Below are positions 47,036 through 54,953 of a DNA stretch of 55,440 nt, one piece after another. Position numbers and translations under genes: made by a program. The notes beneath the pieces were generated by a model that did not search any database, was not told where the DNA came from, and worked only from the letters and a program-made list of their open reading frames with translations. Each line of letters opens with the position of its first letter. Position 1 is the stretch's first letter. Source of the DNA: Methylobacterium isbiliense (GTDB lineage: Bacteria > Pseudomonadota > Alphaproteobacteria > Rhizobiales > Beijerinckiaceae); the NCBI RefSeq assembly GCF_022179325.1, contig NZ_BPQQ01000006.1, forward strand, positions 1 through 55,440, written 5' to 3'.

Positions 47036-48787
47036 TCAGCGCACCTGATCCAGAAGCTCGGCGCCCTGGGTAACCACGCGCTTGCCGGCCCCCAGACCAG
47101 CCGCGATCAGCACCCGGTTGCCGTCCAGGGGCGTCACGCGGACCTGACGGGCCTCGTAGCGTTCGGCGGTGGTGTGCTCGTAGACGACGTCCTGCCCGTT
47201 GCTGGTGCGCACGACCGCGGCGCGGGGCAGGGCCAGGCCATGCAGCTCGCTGCTGGTGGCGGCCTGCACCGTGACGAACTGGCCGACCCGCAGGCCGCGG
47301 GTGTCACTGGTGATCGCGAACTGCACCGGAATGGCCTGGTTGCGGTCCGCGAGGCCGGAGCCGCGGTAGGTCAGCGGCAAGGTCCGGCCGTCGGCCATTC
47401 GCGCGGTGGCGTTCTCGGCGCCGCCGAGGGCATCGAAGCTCAGGGCCTCGACCCAGAGGCTGGTGGGGTCGACGATCTGAAAGACCATCGCACCCGGGTT
47501 GGCCATCTGACCGGCCACCGCCGCGGCTTCGGCGACCACGCCGTCCACCGGCGCGACCAGCGCCTCGGGCTCCAGGCGGATCTTGTCGAGCGCTGCGCGA
47601 CGATCCTTGAGGCCTTTCAGCTCGTCCTGCGCCTCCTCAAGCTGGACCTGTGAGACCGCGCCGTTGGGGGCGAGTTTTTGGTAACGCTCGACCCGGCGCT
47701 GCACGATCGCGATCTGCTGATCGAGTTCGCCCTGGCGCTGGCGCATGTCGGAGACGTCGACCCGCGCCACCGGCGGGGTCACGTAGGCGAGTACGTCGCC
47801 CGTCTTCACCGGGGTGCCGAGCCGCGGAAACTGGCCGTTCTGGGGCGGCGAGAGCCGGCCGCCGACGGACGACTGCACCACGCCGCTGGCGTTGGGGTTG
47901 GGAATGATCCGACCGGGCAGGCCGATCGTGCGGTGGAAGGTGCCGACCTCGGTCATGACCGTGCGCAGGCCCAGGAGGCGCTGGGTCGGTTTGGGCACAA
48001 ACACGCTGCCGTCGGGCAGGCGCTGCGCCAAGTCGGTCGGGGCAGCGCCGCGGGTGGGCAGGGTCAGTGCGGCGCCCTGCACCGACTTGTCGTCGTGCTC
48101 CTCGCCGCCATAGGCAAAGGCGCTGGCGCTCAGGAGAACCGTGGCCGTGATCGCCAGCACGGCAATCACCGGGACACGGCGGCGGCCCCGTACGGCCAGC
48201 ATCACCAGGATGCCGAGCAGGAAGCTCCCACCGGCGACGGCCAGCAGCACCGGATCGGCGCGGCTGACGCGCTCCTTGATGTCATGGATCAGGGCCGGTA
48301 CGGCCTGGGTGACGCTTGCACCGATCGCCTGCGTGGCGCCGATGGGCGCCGGCGCCGCGGCAGGCGTGGCGGCCGGATCAGGGATCGTCAGCGCGATCGG
48401 CAGCACGTCGACGTCGCTGCCGGCAGTCACAGTGACCATCATGTCGTACTGACCGGGTTTATTCAGCCAGGGCGCGGGCAGGCGATACACCCCGGGCTCT
48501 TTGGCCTGGGCGGCCACAGTGCCCTTCGGGGTATCGACCTCAAGGGTTGCATCCGGGATCGGCTCGCCGGTCTGGAAGCGGTCGAGGTACAGGCTGAGCG
48601 TGCCATCGCGCGGCACAGCGACTAGCTCGAACGCGGCCGACACCGCCTCGCCCCGGGGCGCAATGGTTTTGGAGACCGGTGGCGGGGGGGCGCCGTGGTC
48701 ATGCCCTTCGTGGGCGTACGCAGGGCCTGCAACAAGGGCCAGCGTCACGGTCAGCGCACGCAGCGCGGCCGCAATATGGGAATGCAT
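47036..48787 (-). CDS. RND periplasmic adaptor with extra N-terminal beta domain (RND-4)
   Basis: A 583-residue adaptor with the same architecture as the one at 31714: signal peptide and AHEGHDHG, beta domain (FELVAVPRDGTLSLYLDR), two membrane helices (VLLAVAGGSFLLGILVML and VIAVLAITATVLLSASA), then the HlyD/CusB region (VGGRLSPPQNGQFPRLGTP, EALVAPVDGVVAEAAAVAGQ). The ATG at 48787 (MHSHIAAALR) is preferred over an upstream one. Its partner pump is truncated, so it is either non-functional or borrows another pump such as RND-3. Confidence 0.88.
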   Translation of the reverse strand: MHSHIAAALRALTVTLALVAGPAYAHEGHDHGAPPPPVSKTIAPRGEAVSAAFELVAVPRDGTLSLYLDRFQTGEPIPDATLEVDTPKGTVAAQAKEPGVYRLPAPWLNKPGQYDMMVTVTAGSDVDVLPIALTIPDPAATPAAAPAPIGATQAIGASVTQAVPALIHDIKERVSRADPVLLAVAGGSFLLGILVMLAVRGRRRVPVIAVLAITATVLLSASAFAYGGEEHDDKSVQGAALTLPTRGAAPTDLAQRLPDGSVFVPKPTQRLLGLRTVMTEVGTFHRTIGLPGRIIPNPNASGVVQSSVGGRLSPPQNGQFPRLGTPVKTGDVLAYVTPPVARVDVSDMRQRQGELDQQIAIVQRRVERYQKLAPNGAVSQVQLEEAQDELKGLKDRRAALDKIRLEPEALVAPVDGVVAEAAAVAGQMANPGAMVFQIVDPTSLWVEALSFDALGGAENATARMADGRTLPLTYRGSGLADRNQAIPVQFAITSDTRGLRVGQFVTVQAATSSELHGLALPRAAVVRTSNGQDVVYEHTTAERYEARQVRVTPLDGNRVLIAAGLGAGKRVVTQGAELLDQVR

Positions 48788-48873
48788 GGATTGATCTTTC
48801 GCCGGTGGACGCTTGCGTCCACGCACACGCAGCAGCGCACATCAGCGCTGCCCCAAGCGTGGGGACGCGGGTT

Positions 48874-49323
48874 CTAGGCGATCGACCGGGGGGGTTTCGG
48901 CAGGGCTTCGCGGGCTATGCCGGCTCGGAACGGCTCGGCGGCTGCGATCAGGCGCACCGCCGCGGTTGCTGCCGGAAACGCTGCTGCAGCGGCTGGCAGC
49001 ATGGCGCCCGGGACGCAGCACGATGCGCCCAGAGAGCAGCAGACGCCGTTGCAGAGGCGTTCGTCAGTGGTCTTGGCGCGCGACACGGCTACGCTCAGCA
49101 GCCGGTCAGCCGGTGAGGCCACCGCAGCTTTGGTGAACGTCTCGGCCACGGCGCGCGGCGCCACCGCTTCCGGCGCCAAGCGGGGGTGGTGGTGTGCCGT
49201 TGCGGCCTGGGCCGCGTGATGGGTATGGCCCTCGTGTGCCTGAGCCATCGACGCACCGAACGCTGCAGCGATCATCACGATCACGGCGGCGATCAAACGC
49301 GTGAGGAGCGGCGGCAGGGTCAT
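48874..49323 (-). CDS. Small exported Cys/His protein upstream of the RND-4 adaptor (PPR-tail family)
   Basis: A 149-residue protein: signal/anchor (LIAAVIVMIAAAFGASMAQA), His-rich start (HEGHTHHAAQ, TAHHHPR), a Cys cluster (LCNGVCCSLGASCCVPG) at ~90-106, and a tail ending PKPPRSIA. It is the fourth member of the set at 20553, 29260 and 31288, though with a more Cys-rich cluster. It is the gene directly upstream of the adaptor, in the same orientation. Metal binding is inferred. Confidence 0.68.
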   Translation of the reverse strand: MTLPPLLTRLIAAVIVMIAAAFGASMAQAHEGHTHHAAQAATAHHHPRLAPEAVAPRAVAETFTKAAVASPADRLLSVAVSRAKTTDERLCNGVCCSLGASCCVPGAMLPAAAAAFPAATAAVRLIAAAEPFRAGIAREALPKPPRSIA

Positions 49324-49529
49324 GCGATCAGGCTACCACGTCCATCCAGGCTCGGGGAATGTCCCTGCGGTTGCGGCACAACCCGCGCCGCGGCATGTAG
49401 TTTCAGAGTCCGCCGGGCGCAAGGCGGGCCGGCGGGTAGGCTTTTATTGTTTGGACCGCGCAGTCGCGCCTGACATCGAGCGAATGAACCGCTTCACCGG
49501 TCTGATTGGGAGATCCGGAACCAGAAAGA

Positions 49530-49545
49530 GGACCCTCGCGGGTCC
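49530..49545 (-). terminator. Intrinsic terminator-like hairpin after the His-rich gene
   Basis: ggaccc pairs with gggtcc across tcgc; read on the minus strand the stem is followed by TCTTTCT. It lies 10 bases after the stop of the minus-strand His-rich gene at 49555. Confidence 0.55.
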
Positions 49546-49554
49546 CCTTTGCGC

Positions 49555-49782
49555 TCAGTAGTGATGATGCCGCCGATGATGGTGGTGGCGCATCCGATGG
49601 TGGTGATGATGACGGCGCATGTGATGATGGTGCCGCATGTGCCCGTGGCGGTGCTGCACAATCGTCAGCATGTCCGGGGCCTCAAGCGGGGCGGGCACAG
49701 CTGGTGCTGCTGCAACTGGTGTCACCAGCGTCGCAGTGCCGAGTGTGGCCAGCACAGCCAGCGCGAAGATGGGCGTCCTCAT
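49555..49782 (-). CDS. Exported His-rich metal-binding protein
   Basis: A 75-residue protein with a signal peptide (MRTPIFALAVLATLGTATL through VAA) and a C-terminal half of His/Arg/Met repeats (HGHMRHHHHMRRHHHHH) ending HHHY, like the 102-residue protein at 30419, which also ends HHHHY. It would buffer metal ions in the periplasm. It is the first gene of the RND-4 cluster, mirroring the position of its counterpart in RND-3. A terminator-like stem follows it, so it may have its own transcript. Confidence 0.75.
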   Translation of the reverse strand: MRTPIFALAVLATLGTATLVTPVAAAPAVPAPLEAPDMLTIVQHRHGHMRHHHHMRRHHHHHRMRHHHHRRHHHY

Positions 49783-50340
49783 GAGGGTTCCTCCTGAACA
49801 AGCCGCAGGAATGGTTGGACGACCCCCACGGCGGCAGGGAACGGCCCAGCTTGGTGGACGGTTCCGCTTGCTGCCTAGCAGATGCAGCAGTAGGGCTTAT
49901 TCGTCGTGCTCGGCCCCGATGCTGCCGGCGTGGCCGAGGTCGTGGAAGCGGCTTTTTGGCTGGTTCCATACGCCGGCCTTACGCGAATCGGCGGGAGTGC
50001 CAGCGAGGCAATCGCCAACTGCGAATGGCCGCTGTCGGGTGTCGAGCGGCCCTTGCGGCGGCATCAATCGAAGGTCTGGAAGTGGCGCATAGCCGAACAA
50101 GCCGGACGTGAACTCATGACCCTTGTAGACCTTGCGCCCCAGCCTCCAATGTCCGCTTGTCGGCCCGCTGTAGAGTCGTCCAGGAAGAGCCCTCATTAGC
50201 TCCTTGCGTTCGCCGGGATTTCTCGTTCCCTCATCGGAAGGCCAGGAGGGGCGGTTGAGCACGCGGCACATCACCAGCCGGAACCATCCTCGGCCGAGCT
50301 GCCTGTTTAGCAGGGCGCACTCAGCAGTGACATCGAGGCC
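49783..50340. other. Divergent intergenic region between the RND-4 cluster and ligD
   Basis: About 560 bases. It should hold promoters for the minus-strand His-rich gene and plus-strand ligD. The only clear structure is repeat copy A (50032-50088). A short plus-strand frame through it (49906-50199) reads EWPLSGVERPLRRHQSKVW, but similar short frames often accompany this repeat and I do not call it a gene. Confidence 0.4.
50032..50088 (+). repeat. 57-bp dispersed repeat, copy A
   Basis: Matches copy B at 54370-54426 without gaps at 48 of 57 positions. It begins ctgtcgggtg and ends gaagtggcgc. The two copies lie in intergenic DNA 4.3 kb apart in the same orientation, flanking ligD and two small exported-protein genes. 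Confidence 0.7.
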
Positions 50341-52842
50341 ATGCCATCCAGCCTGCTCGAAACCTACAACACTAAGCGGGACTTCAGGCGCACGAATGAG
50401 CCGCAGGGGGTAGTCGCCCCCTCCGGCGGGAACCGCTTCGTCGTCCAGAAGCACGAGGCCACCCGCCTCCACTACGACCTCCGCCTCGAACTCAATGGCG
50501 TCCTGCTCAGCTGGGCTGTCACACGCGGGCCGAGCCTTGATCCCGCCGAAAAGCGACTGGCGGTGCGGACCGAGGACCATCCCGTTTCGTACGCCGAGTA
50601 CGAGGGCACCATTCCGCAAGGAAGCTACGGGGCGGGTACCGTGATGCTCTGGGATCGCGGTAGCTGGGAGCCCGACGGAGATCCGCACGAGGGTCTCAAG
50701 GCAGGCAAGCTGCAGTTCCGCCTTCACGGCGAGCGCATGCAGGGCGCCTGGATGCTGATCCGCATGCGCGGTGGCAAACGTGAGAACTGGCTCCTGCGCA
50801 AGGTCGCCGATGACCAGGCCGGCGATGCGGACAGCCTCACCGAGGGGCACACGGACAGCGTCAAGAGTGGTCGCTCGATGGCGGCCATTGCTGGGCGCGA
50901 CAGTACATCCAAGAAGCGGTCACCCTCCCGCCCGGTCGTGCAATCCGAGCAGGGCACCCGCTCAAGCCGCAAGCAAGCAGCATCGCCCTTTCAGCCGCTT
51001 CAGCTTGCAACCCTCGTTGCTGAGGCACCCGCGGGGCAAGCATGGCTCCATGAAATCAAGTACGACGGCTACCGCTGCCTTCTCGTGAAAGAGGGCACGC
51101 GCGTGACCGCTTATACGCGCTACGGCAACGACTGGAGCGACCGCTTCCAGGCCCTTGTTACCGAGGCGCAAACCATCCCGGCCGAGCGTGCTCTTCTCGA
51201 CGGCGAGGTCGTCGTCCTGAACGCCAAAGGTCGTTCGGATTTCGCGAGGCTGCAGAACGCGATGCGCGAGGACGCGCCACTCGACTTCTTCGCCTTTGAC
51301 CTTCTCGCCGTCGGTGACGAGGACCTCCGGGCTTTGCCCTTGTCGAAACGTAAAGCTCGCCTGGACCAACTTCTGAAAGGCTTGCCCGTTGGCTCAAGTC
51401 TCCACGTCAGTCCGTACCAGGTTGGAGGTGGGCCCGGGGCGCTTGAGACCGCATGTCGTGGTGGCCTCGAAGGCATAGTCTCGAAGCGGGCAGACGCGCC
51501 CTATGTGGGCGGCCGGTCGGAGGCGTGGCTTAAGGTCAAATGCCTGGCTCGGCAGGAGTTCGTGATCATCGGCTGGACACCCAGCAACAAGCGCGCGGGC
51601 TTTGCGTCACTGCTCCTGGGTCTCCGGCATGGTGACCAGCTTCGCTACGCCGGCCGTGTCGGAACCGGGTTCACTCGCGAGAGCATCGCCGACGTCGCCG
51701 AGCGGCTGAGGGCGCTTGAAATCTCCCCTTCGCCGGTTCCCGATCTCCCGGCGCGGCTTGCCGGATCCGCACGCTGGGTCGAACCAACGCTGGTTGCGGA
51801 GGTCACTTTCACGGAATTCACGCGCGACGGCATCGCGCGCCATCCCTCCTTCGTGGGCTTGCGGGACGACAAACCGGCGGACGCTGTGACGGTGGAGCAA
51901 GCCAAGCCATTGGGTCGAGCACCCAAGGAGGCCTTGAGCAGCGGTGCGGCCATCAGCTCTCACGGGATCCGCATCAGTAGCCCAGAACGGGAGCAATACC
52001 CGGAGGCGCATGTCACCAAGCGCGATCTCGTCACCTTCTACGAGCGCGTTGCCGGGATGATGCTGCCCCATATCCGCGATCGGCCTCTGACACTGATCCG
52101 CTGCCCGCGCGGCGTAGGTGAGCGCTGCTTCATCCAACAGCACGCTGCCGCAGGCTTTCCAGAGGCCGTACGACGCGTCGCGATCACGGAAACCTCGGGC
52201 GCGGTTGAGGAGCACTTCTTTATCGAGGATCTGGCTGGCATCCTGGCGTGCGTCCAGATGGGTGCCGTTGAGTTTCACGGCTGGGGCTCACGGGCCTCCG
52301 CGCTCGAAAGCCCCGATCGTCTGGTCTTCGACCTTGATCCAGACCCTATGGTGCCCTTCCGGAGCGTTGTCGAAGCGGCGCATAACATACGCGATCGGCT
52401 CCGAGACGATGGTATCTCCGCGTGGCCGTTGCTGTCGGGCGGCAAGGGCATCCACGTGGTGGTGCCCTTGATCGACGCGGATTGGGCAAGCGTGCATGGC
52501 TACGCAAGGCGCTTCGCCGAGAAGCTGCAGAAGGACGCCCCTGAGCAGTTCACCTCGGACATGGCGAAGGCTGACCGGCAAGGGAGGATCTTTGTAGATT
52601 ATCTCCGCAACGAGCGCGGTCTCACGGCCGTGATGCCGTTCTCGACACGTGCGAAGCCGAGTGCGTCAGTGGCAATGCCGGTGGATTGGGAGCAACTTGG
52701 CGGCATCAAGTCGGCCCAGGACTACACCGTACGTCGCGCTCTCGCCGAAGGCGTGCCGGGAGTGGACGGTTGGCTGCAAACGCCCCAGCGCCTACCGCGG
52801 CAGGGGGGCGGCAAGCGCGAGGGAAGTGATGGGGGCAGGTGA
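50341..52842 (+). CDS. ligD: DNA ligase D (NHEJ), PE-Lig-Pol order
   Basis: An 833-residue multidomain repair enzyme. Residues ~1-160 form the 3'-phosphoesterase domain (VVQKHEATRLHYDLRLEL, EYEGTIPQGSYGAG). The ATP-dependent ligase domain has the adenylation motif EIKYDGYR with Lys240, then LLDGEVVVL and GRSEAWLKVK. The C-terminal polymerase/primase domain (about 530-833) has DLDPDP with Asp664 and Asp666 and LLSGGKGIHVVVPL. It would process and seal double-strand breaks with Ku; no ku gene is visible in this window. The PE-Lig-Pol order is that seen in Pseudomonas and Rhizobiales. Confidence 0.95.
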   Translation: MPSSLLETYNTKRDFRRTNEPQGVVAPSGGNRFVVQKHEATRLHYDLRLELNGVLLSWAVTRGPSLDPAEKRLAVRTEDHPVSYAEYEGTIPQGSYGAGTVMLWDRGSWEPDGDPHEGLKAGKLQFRLHGERMQGAWMLIRMRGGKRENWLLRKVADDQAGDADSLTEGHTDSVKSGRSMAAIAGRDSTSKKRSPSRPVVQSEQGTRSSRKQAASPFQPLQLATLVAEAPAGQAWLHEIKYDGYRCLLVKEGTRVTAYTRYGNDWSDRFQALVTEAQTIPAERALLDGEVVVLNAKGRSDFARLQNAMREDAPLDFFAFDLLAVGDEDLRALPLSKRKARLDQLLKGLPVGSSLHVSPYQVGGGPGALETACRGGLEGIVSKRADAPYVGGRSEAWLKVKCLARQEFVIIGWTPSNKRAGFASLLLGLRHGDQLRYAGRVGTGFTRESIADVAERLRALEISPSPVPDLPARLAGSARWVEPTLVAEVTFTEFTRDGIARHPSFVGLRDDKPADAVTVEQAKPLGRAPKEALSSGAAISSHGIRISSPEREQYPEAHVTKRDLVTFYERVAGMMLPHIRDRPLTLIRCPRGVGERCFIQQHAAAGFPEAVRRVAITETSGAVEEHFFIEDLAGILACVQMGAVEFHGWGSRASALESPDRLVFDLDPDPMVPFRSVVEAAHNIRDRLRDDGISAWPLLSGGKGIHVVVPLIDADWASVHGYARRFAEKLQKDAPEQFTSDMAKADRQGRIFVDYLRNERGLTAVMPFSTRAKPSASVAMPVDWEQLGGIKSAQDYTVRRALAEGVPGVDGWLQTPQRLPRQGGGKREGSDGGR

Positions 52843-53283
52843 GAAAGCCGTCGATCCGGTACGAACTCGCGCGCCGAACGGCACGGTCGCTTCCCGGCGT
52901 TGAGGAGTGTCTTACCGCGACTGGTCTTGCGCCACCCGCGCCTTCCAGAACCCGGACTCCCCGCCGATCGCAGCGCCCCAGATGCGAACTCCTGACCCGA
53001 AGCGGCCTCTCGCAACGTGTGAGACAAGCGTCCGGTGGTAGGCGTTCTCCGGACGTTTGATTTACATCCAATCAGCGAAGGACCTCTTTGAGTTTGAGAA
53101 GGCCGCTGAATGCGCCGGCTCCGTATGCGCCACTCGGCGAACGTCTGCTGAAGCCCTCGGCCAAGCCGCCTGCTGCATGACCTTGGCAATAAAGCTCGTC
53201 CCATGTGGCCGATTATCTTCGGATTGAGTTCGGGTGGGCGAAGCTGTATTTATGGACCTTCACTAGCGCTTGGAGATACTTGG
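52843..53283. other. Intergenic after ligD, nothing recognised
   Basis: About 440 bases without a supported gene. A ku gene would be expected near ligD in many bacteria, but no frame here resembles Ku. Composition drops slightly in GC around 53045-53100 and 53200-53280, the latter probably the promoter of the next gene. Confidence 0.4.
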
Positions 53284-53577
53284 ATGCGATCCTGTCTTCT
53301 AGCAGCCGTCGCAGCGGCCCTCCTGATGGTACCTGTCTCGGCGTCGGCGCAGTACGGCCGAGGCGGAGGCTACTGCCGGGAGCTTCGGCTTGCCTGCGAG
53401 AACAAGGACGCTCTGGGTGAGCGCGGACAGGGCAACTGCCGGCGCTACCGCGAAGAGTGTGGAGGTCCCTCGCGTCGCGACATCTGCGCGGAACTCCGAC
53501 GGGCCTGCCTCTACAAGGATGAACTGGGCGAGCGTGGCCGTGGCAATTGCCGTCAGTACCGCGAAACCTGCCGGTGA
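53284..53577 (+). CDS. Exported protein with two tandem Cys repeats
   Basis: A 97-residue protein: signal peptide (MRSCLLAAVAAALLMVPVSASA), then two copies of a ~30-residue unit, CRELRLACENKDALGERGQG and CAELRRACLYKDELGERGRG, each closing with NCRxYRExC. Each unit has four Cys (C-x6-C-x14-C-x6-C type), so each probably folds with two disulfides or binds a metal. The ATG at 53284 begins the signal peptide. Tandem duplication is evident; I do not know the family. Confidence 0.72.
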   Translation: MRSCLLAAVAAALLMVPVSASAQYGRGGGYCRELRLACENKDALGERGQGNCRRYREECGGPSRRDICAELRRACLYKDELGERGRGNCRQYRETCR

Positions 53578-53722
53578 CGCGCGCGTGTTGCCTCGGCATC
53601 ATGCGCCGCAATTGCGATCGGCTCGGCGGCGAAGATGATGCTGAACCAAGAGCCGGCGCCAAGAGCCTGTGCGGAATTGCTTCGGGGCGCTTCGGCACAG
53701 GCTGATTTTGTGGAGATCTCAG

Positions 53723-54094
53723 ATGCGTAAGGTCCTGGTCGTTTCAGCTTGCCTTCTGGCGCTGCCCCTCCCGGTGCTCGCTCAAGGCTCATCGCGGGAC
53801 GATGAGCGAGACAGGCCATACGACCGTGGCGACAGCAGACGAGATGATTCGCGATACCGTCCTAATGAGGAGTGGGAGCGCTACCATCGGCGCCGCTACG
53901 GGGACGACTTCTCGCGGGAGGGCTCCTCATTTCACATCAGGATGGGTGATGCGCGGATCCATGTCCGGTGCGGCCCTCGGGAAACGCTAAAGGACTGCGT
54001 GGACGCCGCCACGACCCTGCTCGATAAAGCGCGATCGCTGCCCATGACAGGAAATGCGAACACGGGGTCCGGGACCGCGCCATCGCGGCCTTAG
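53723..54094 (+). CDS. Small exported Arg/Asp-rich protein
   Basis: A 123-residue protein with a signal peptide (MRKVLVVSACLLALPLPVLA), a highly charged, disordered stretch (DDERDRPYDRGDSRRDDSRY) and a small C-terminal domain with two Cys (IHVRCGPRETLKDCVDAATT), likely a disulfide. The second half looks like a conserved short domain found in several alphaproteobacterial exported proteins, but I cannot name it. The ATG at 53723 is chosen for the signal peptide. Confidence 0.68.
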   Translation: MRKVLVVSACLLALPLPVLAQGSSRDDERDRPYDRGDSRRDDSRYRPNEEWERYHRRRYGDDFSREGSSFHIRMGDARIHVRCGPRETLKDCVDAATTLLDKARSLPMTGNANTGSGTAPSRP

Positions 54095-54565
54095 CATTAC
54101 CTGGGCACCTTGCGTGTGGTTGCGCAAGGGCTCCGGGTTCGCTGGCGCGTGGACCGTCCTCGCGCAAAAGCAGTTGCTCGCCTGCTGCTTTCGCCTTCCT
54201 ATCGCGAACAAAGCATGAAAGCGGGGCGGCAGAGACCCTTCTGCTGCCTGCACCCAAGTTTGCGGCCGCCCGGCGTGCGCGCTGAAGAATGTTGGCGCCG
54301 TACGCTGCCCTTATGCGAACCACGTGCGTGAGTATCGGGAGCGTGGTCGGCGAGCTGTCGAGAGGTCGGCTATCGGGTGACGAGCGGCCATTCCGGCGGC
54401 ACCGGTCGAAGATCTGGAGGTGGCGCTAAGCGGAAGGCCTCGATGGCCGAGAGCGCAGTTCCCCAGCCATCGCACCGGCCGACAAGCTCTGACCGCCCTC
54501 CCCTTCGCGCAGCCCATCGAGACGCTCCCAGAATCTCCCGAGAGTTCCCGAGCGTCCACCGTCCC
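54095..54565. other. Intergenic with repeat copy B
   Basis: About 470 bases. Apart from repeat copy B (54370-54426) nothing coding is supported; translations in all frames are Arg/Ser/Pro-rich. The right end adjoins the tRNA-Lys terminator. Confidence 0.4.
54370..54426 (+). repeat. 57-bp dispersed repeat, copy B
   Basis: The partner of copy A at 50032-50088 (48 of 57 identical, no gaps). It begins ctatcgggtg and ends ggaggtggcgc. The reading frame across copy A is broken here by a stop, so the conservation is unlikely to be for protein. Confidence 0.7.
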
Positions 54566-54588
54566 AAAACCGTTCCTGCAGGAACGGT
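54566..54588 (-). terminator. Intrinsic terminator downstream of tRNA-Lys
   Basis: A perfect 20-bp palindrome (54569-54588) centred on CTGCAG forms the stem; on the minus strand it is followed by TTTT. It starts 17 bases after the CCA end of the tRNA-Lys fragment, in the right place and orientation for that tRNA gene. Confidence 0.75.
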
Positions 54589-54604
54589 GGATTGAGCTAA
54601 GTGT

Positions 54605-54650
54605 TGGTGAGCGCGCTGGGATTCGAACCCAGGACCTACAGATTAAAAGT
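54605..54650 (-). tRNA. 3' fragment of tRNA-Lys(TTT): attachment-site scar
   Basis: Read on the minus strand, the 46 bases give the anticodon loop CTTTTAA (anticodon TTT), the 3' anticodon stem, variable loop, T-arm with GGTTCGAATCC, the acceptor strand and an encoded CCA. The 5' half (D-arm and acceptor 5' strand) is absent from the adjoining sequence above 54650. A 3' tRNA piece is the usual footprint of tyrosine-recombinase integration. With its terminator in place on the left, the inserted DNA should lie to the right of 54650. Confidence 0.85.
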
Positions 54651-54688
54651 AATTTGCACCAGGCAAAAAAGTCAATGAATTCAACGAG

Positions 54689-54758
54689 AGGTGTGTGCAA
54701 CAATCCCGTGAATAACCTGATTTATGCTTAAGGGGAAGGGTCGTGATTGCACACACCT
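54689..54758. repeat. 12-bp inverted repeat, 46-bp spacing
   Basis: aggtgtgtgcaa (54689-54700) and its exact reverse complement (54747-54758) flank an AT-rich 46-bp centre, 40-110 bases from the tRNA fragment. It could be recombinase or Xis arm sites at the end of an integrated element, the ends of a lost small element, or an operator near the regulator gene. Confidence 0.6.
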
Positions 54759-54953
54759 TCCGGCTCCTGCCGAGGCGGTGAGCGCCGGTGCTTCCACCAT
54801 CCTTATAAGTGCTAAGTTATCTTGCATTGAGGCTGCACCGCTCAGGCCTGAAATCAAACAGCTTGGCTGCTCTACAGCCGCTCGCGGCTCGAATTCAAGC
54901 AAATTTGAGGCCCATGTTGGCGGCAAAACGGGTCTCCTAGGCCCGCCTGCCTA

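Noticed and set aside
49906-50199. 97-codon plus-strand frame through repeat copy A as a gene
   Set aside because: The equivalent frame in copy B is interrupted by a stop, and there is no ribosome-binding site.
54605-54680. A complete tRNA-Lys gene
   Set aside because: The D-arm and 5' acceptor strand are absent in the bases adjoining the anticodon loop; only the 3' 46 bases are tRNA.
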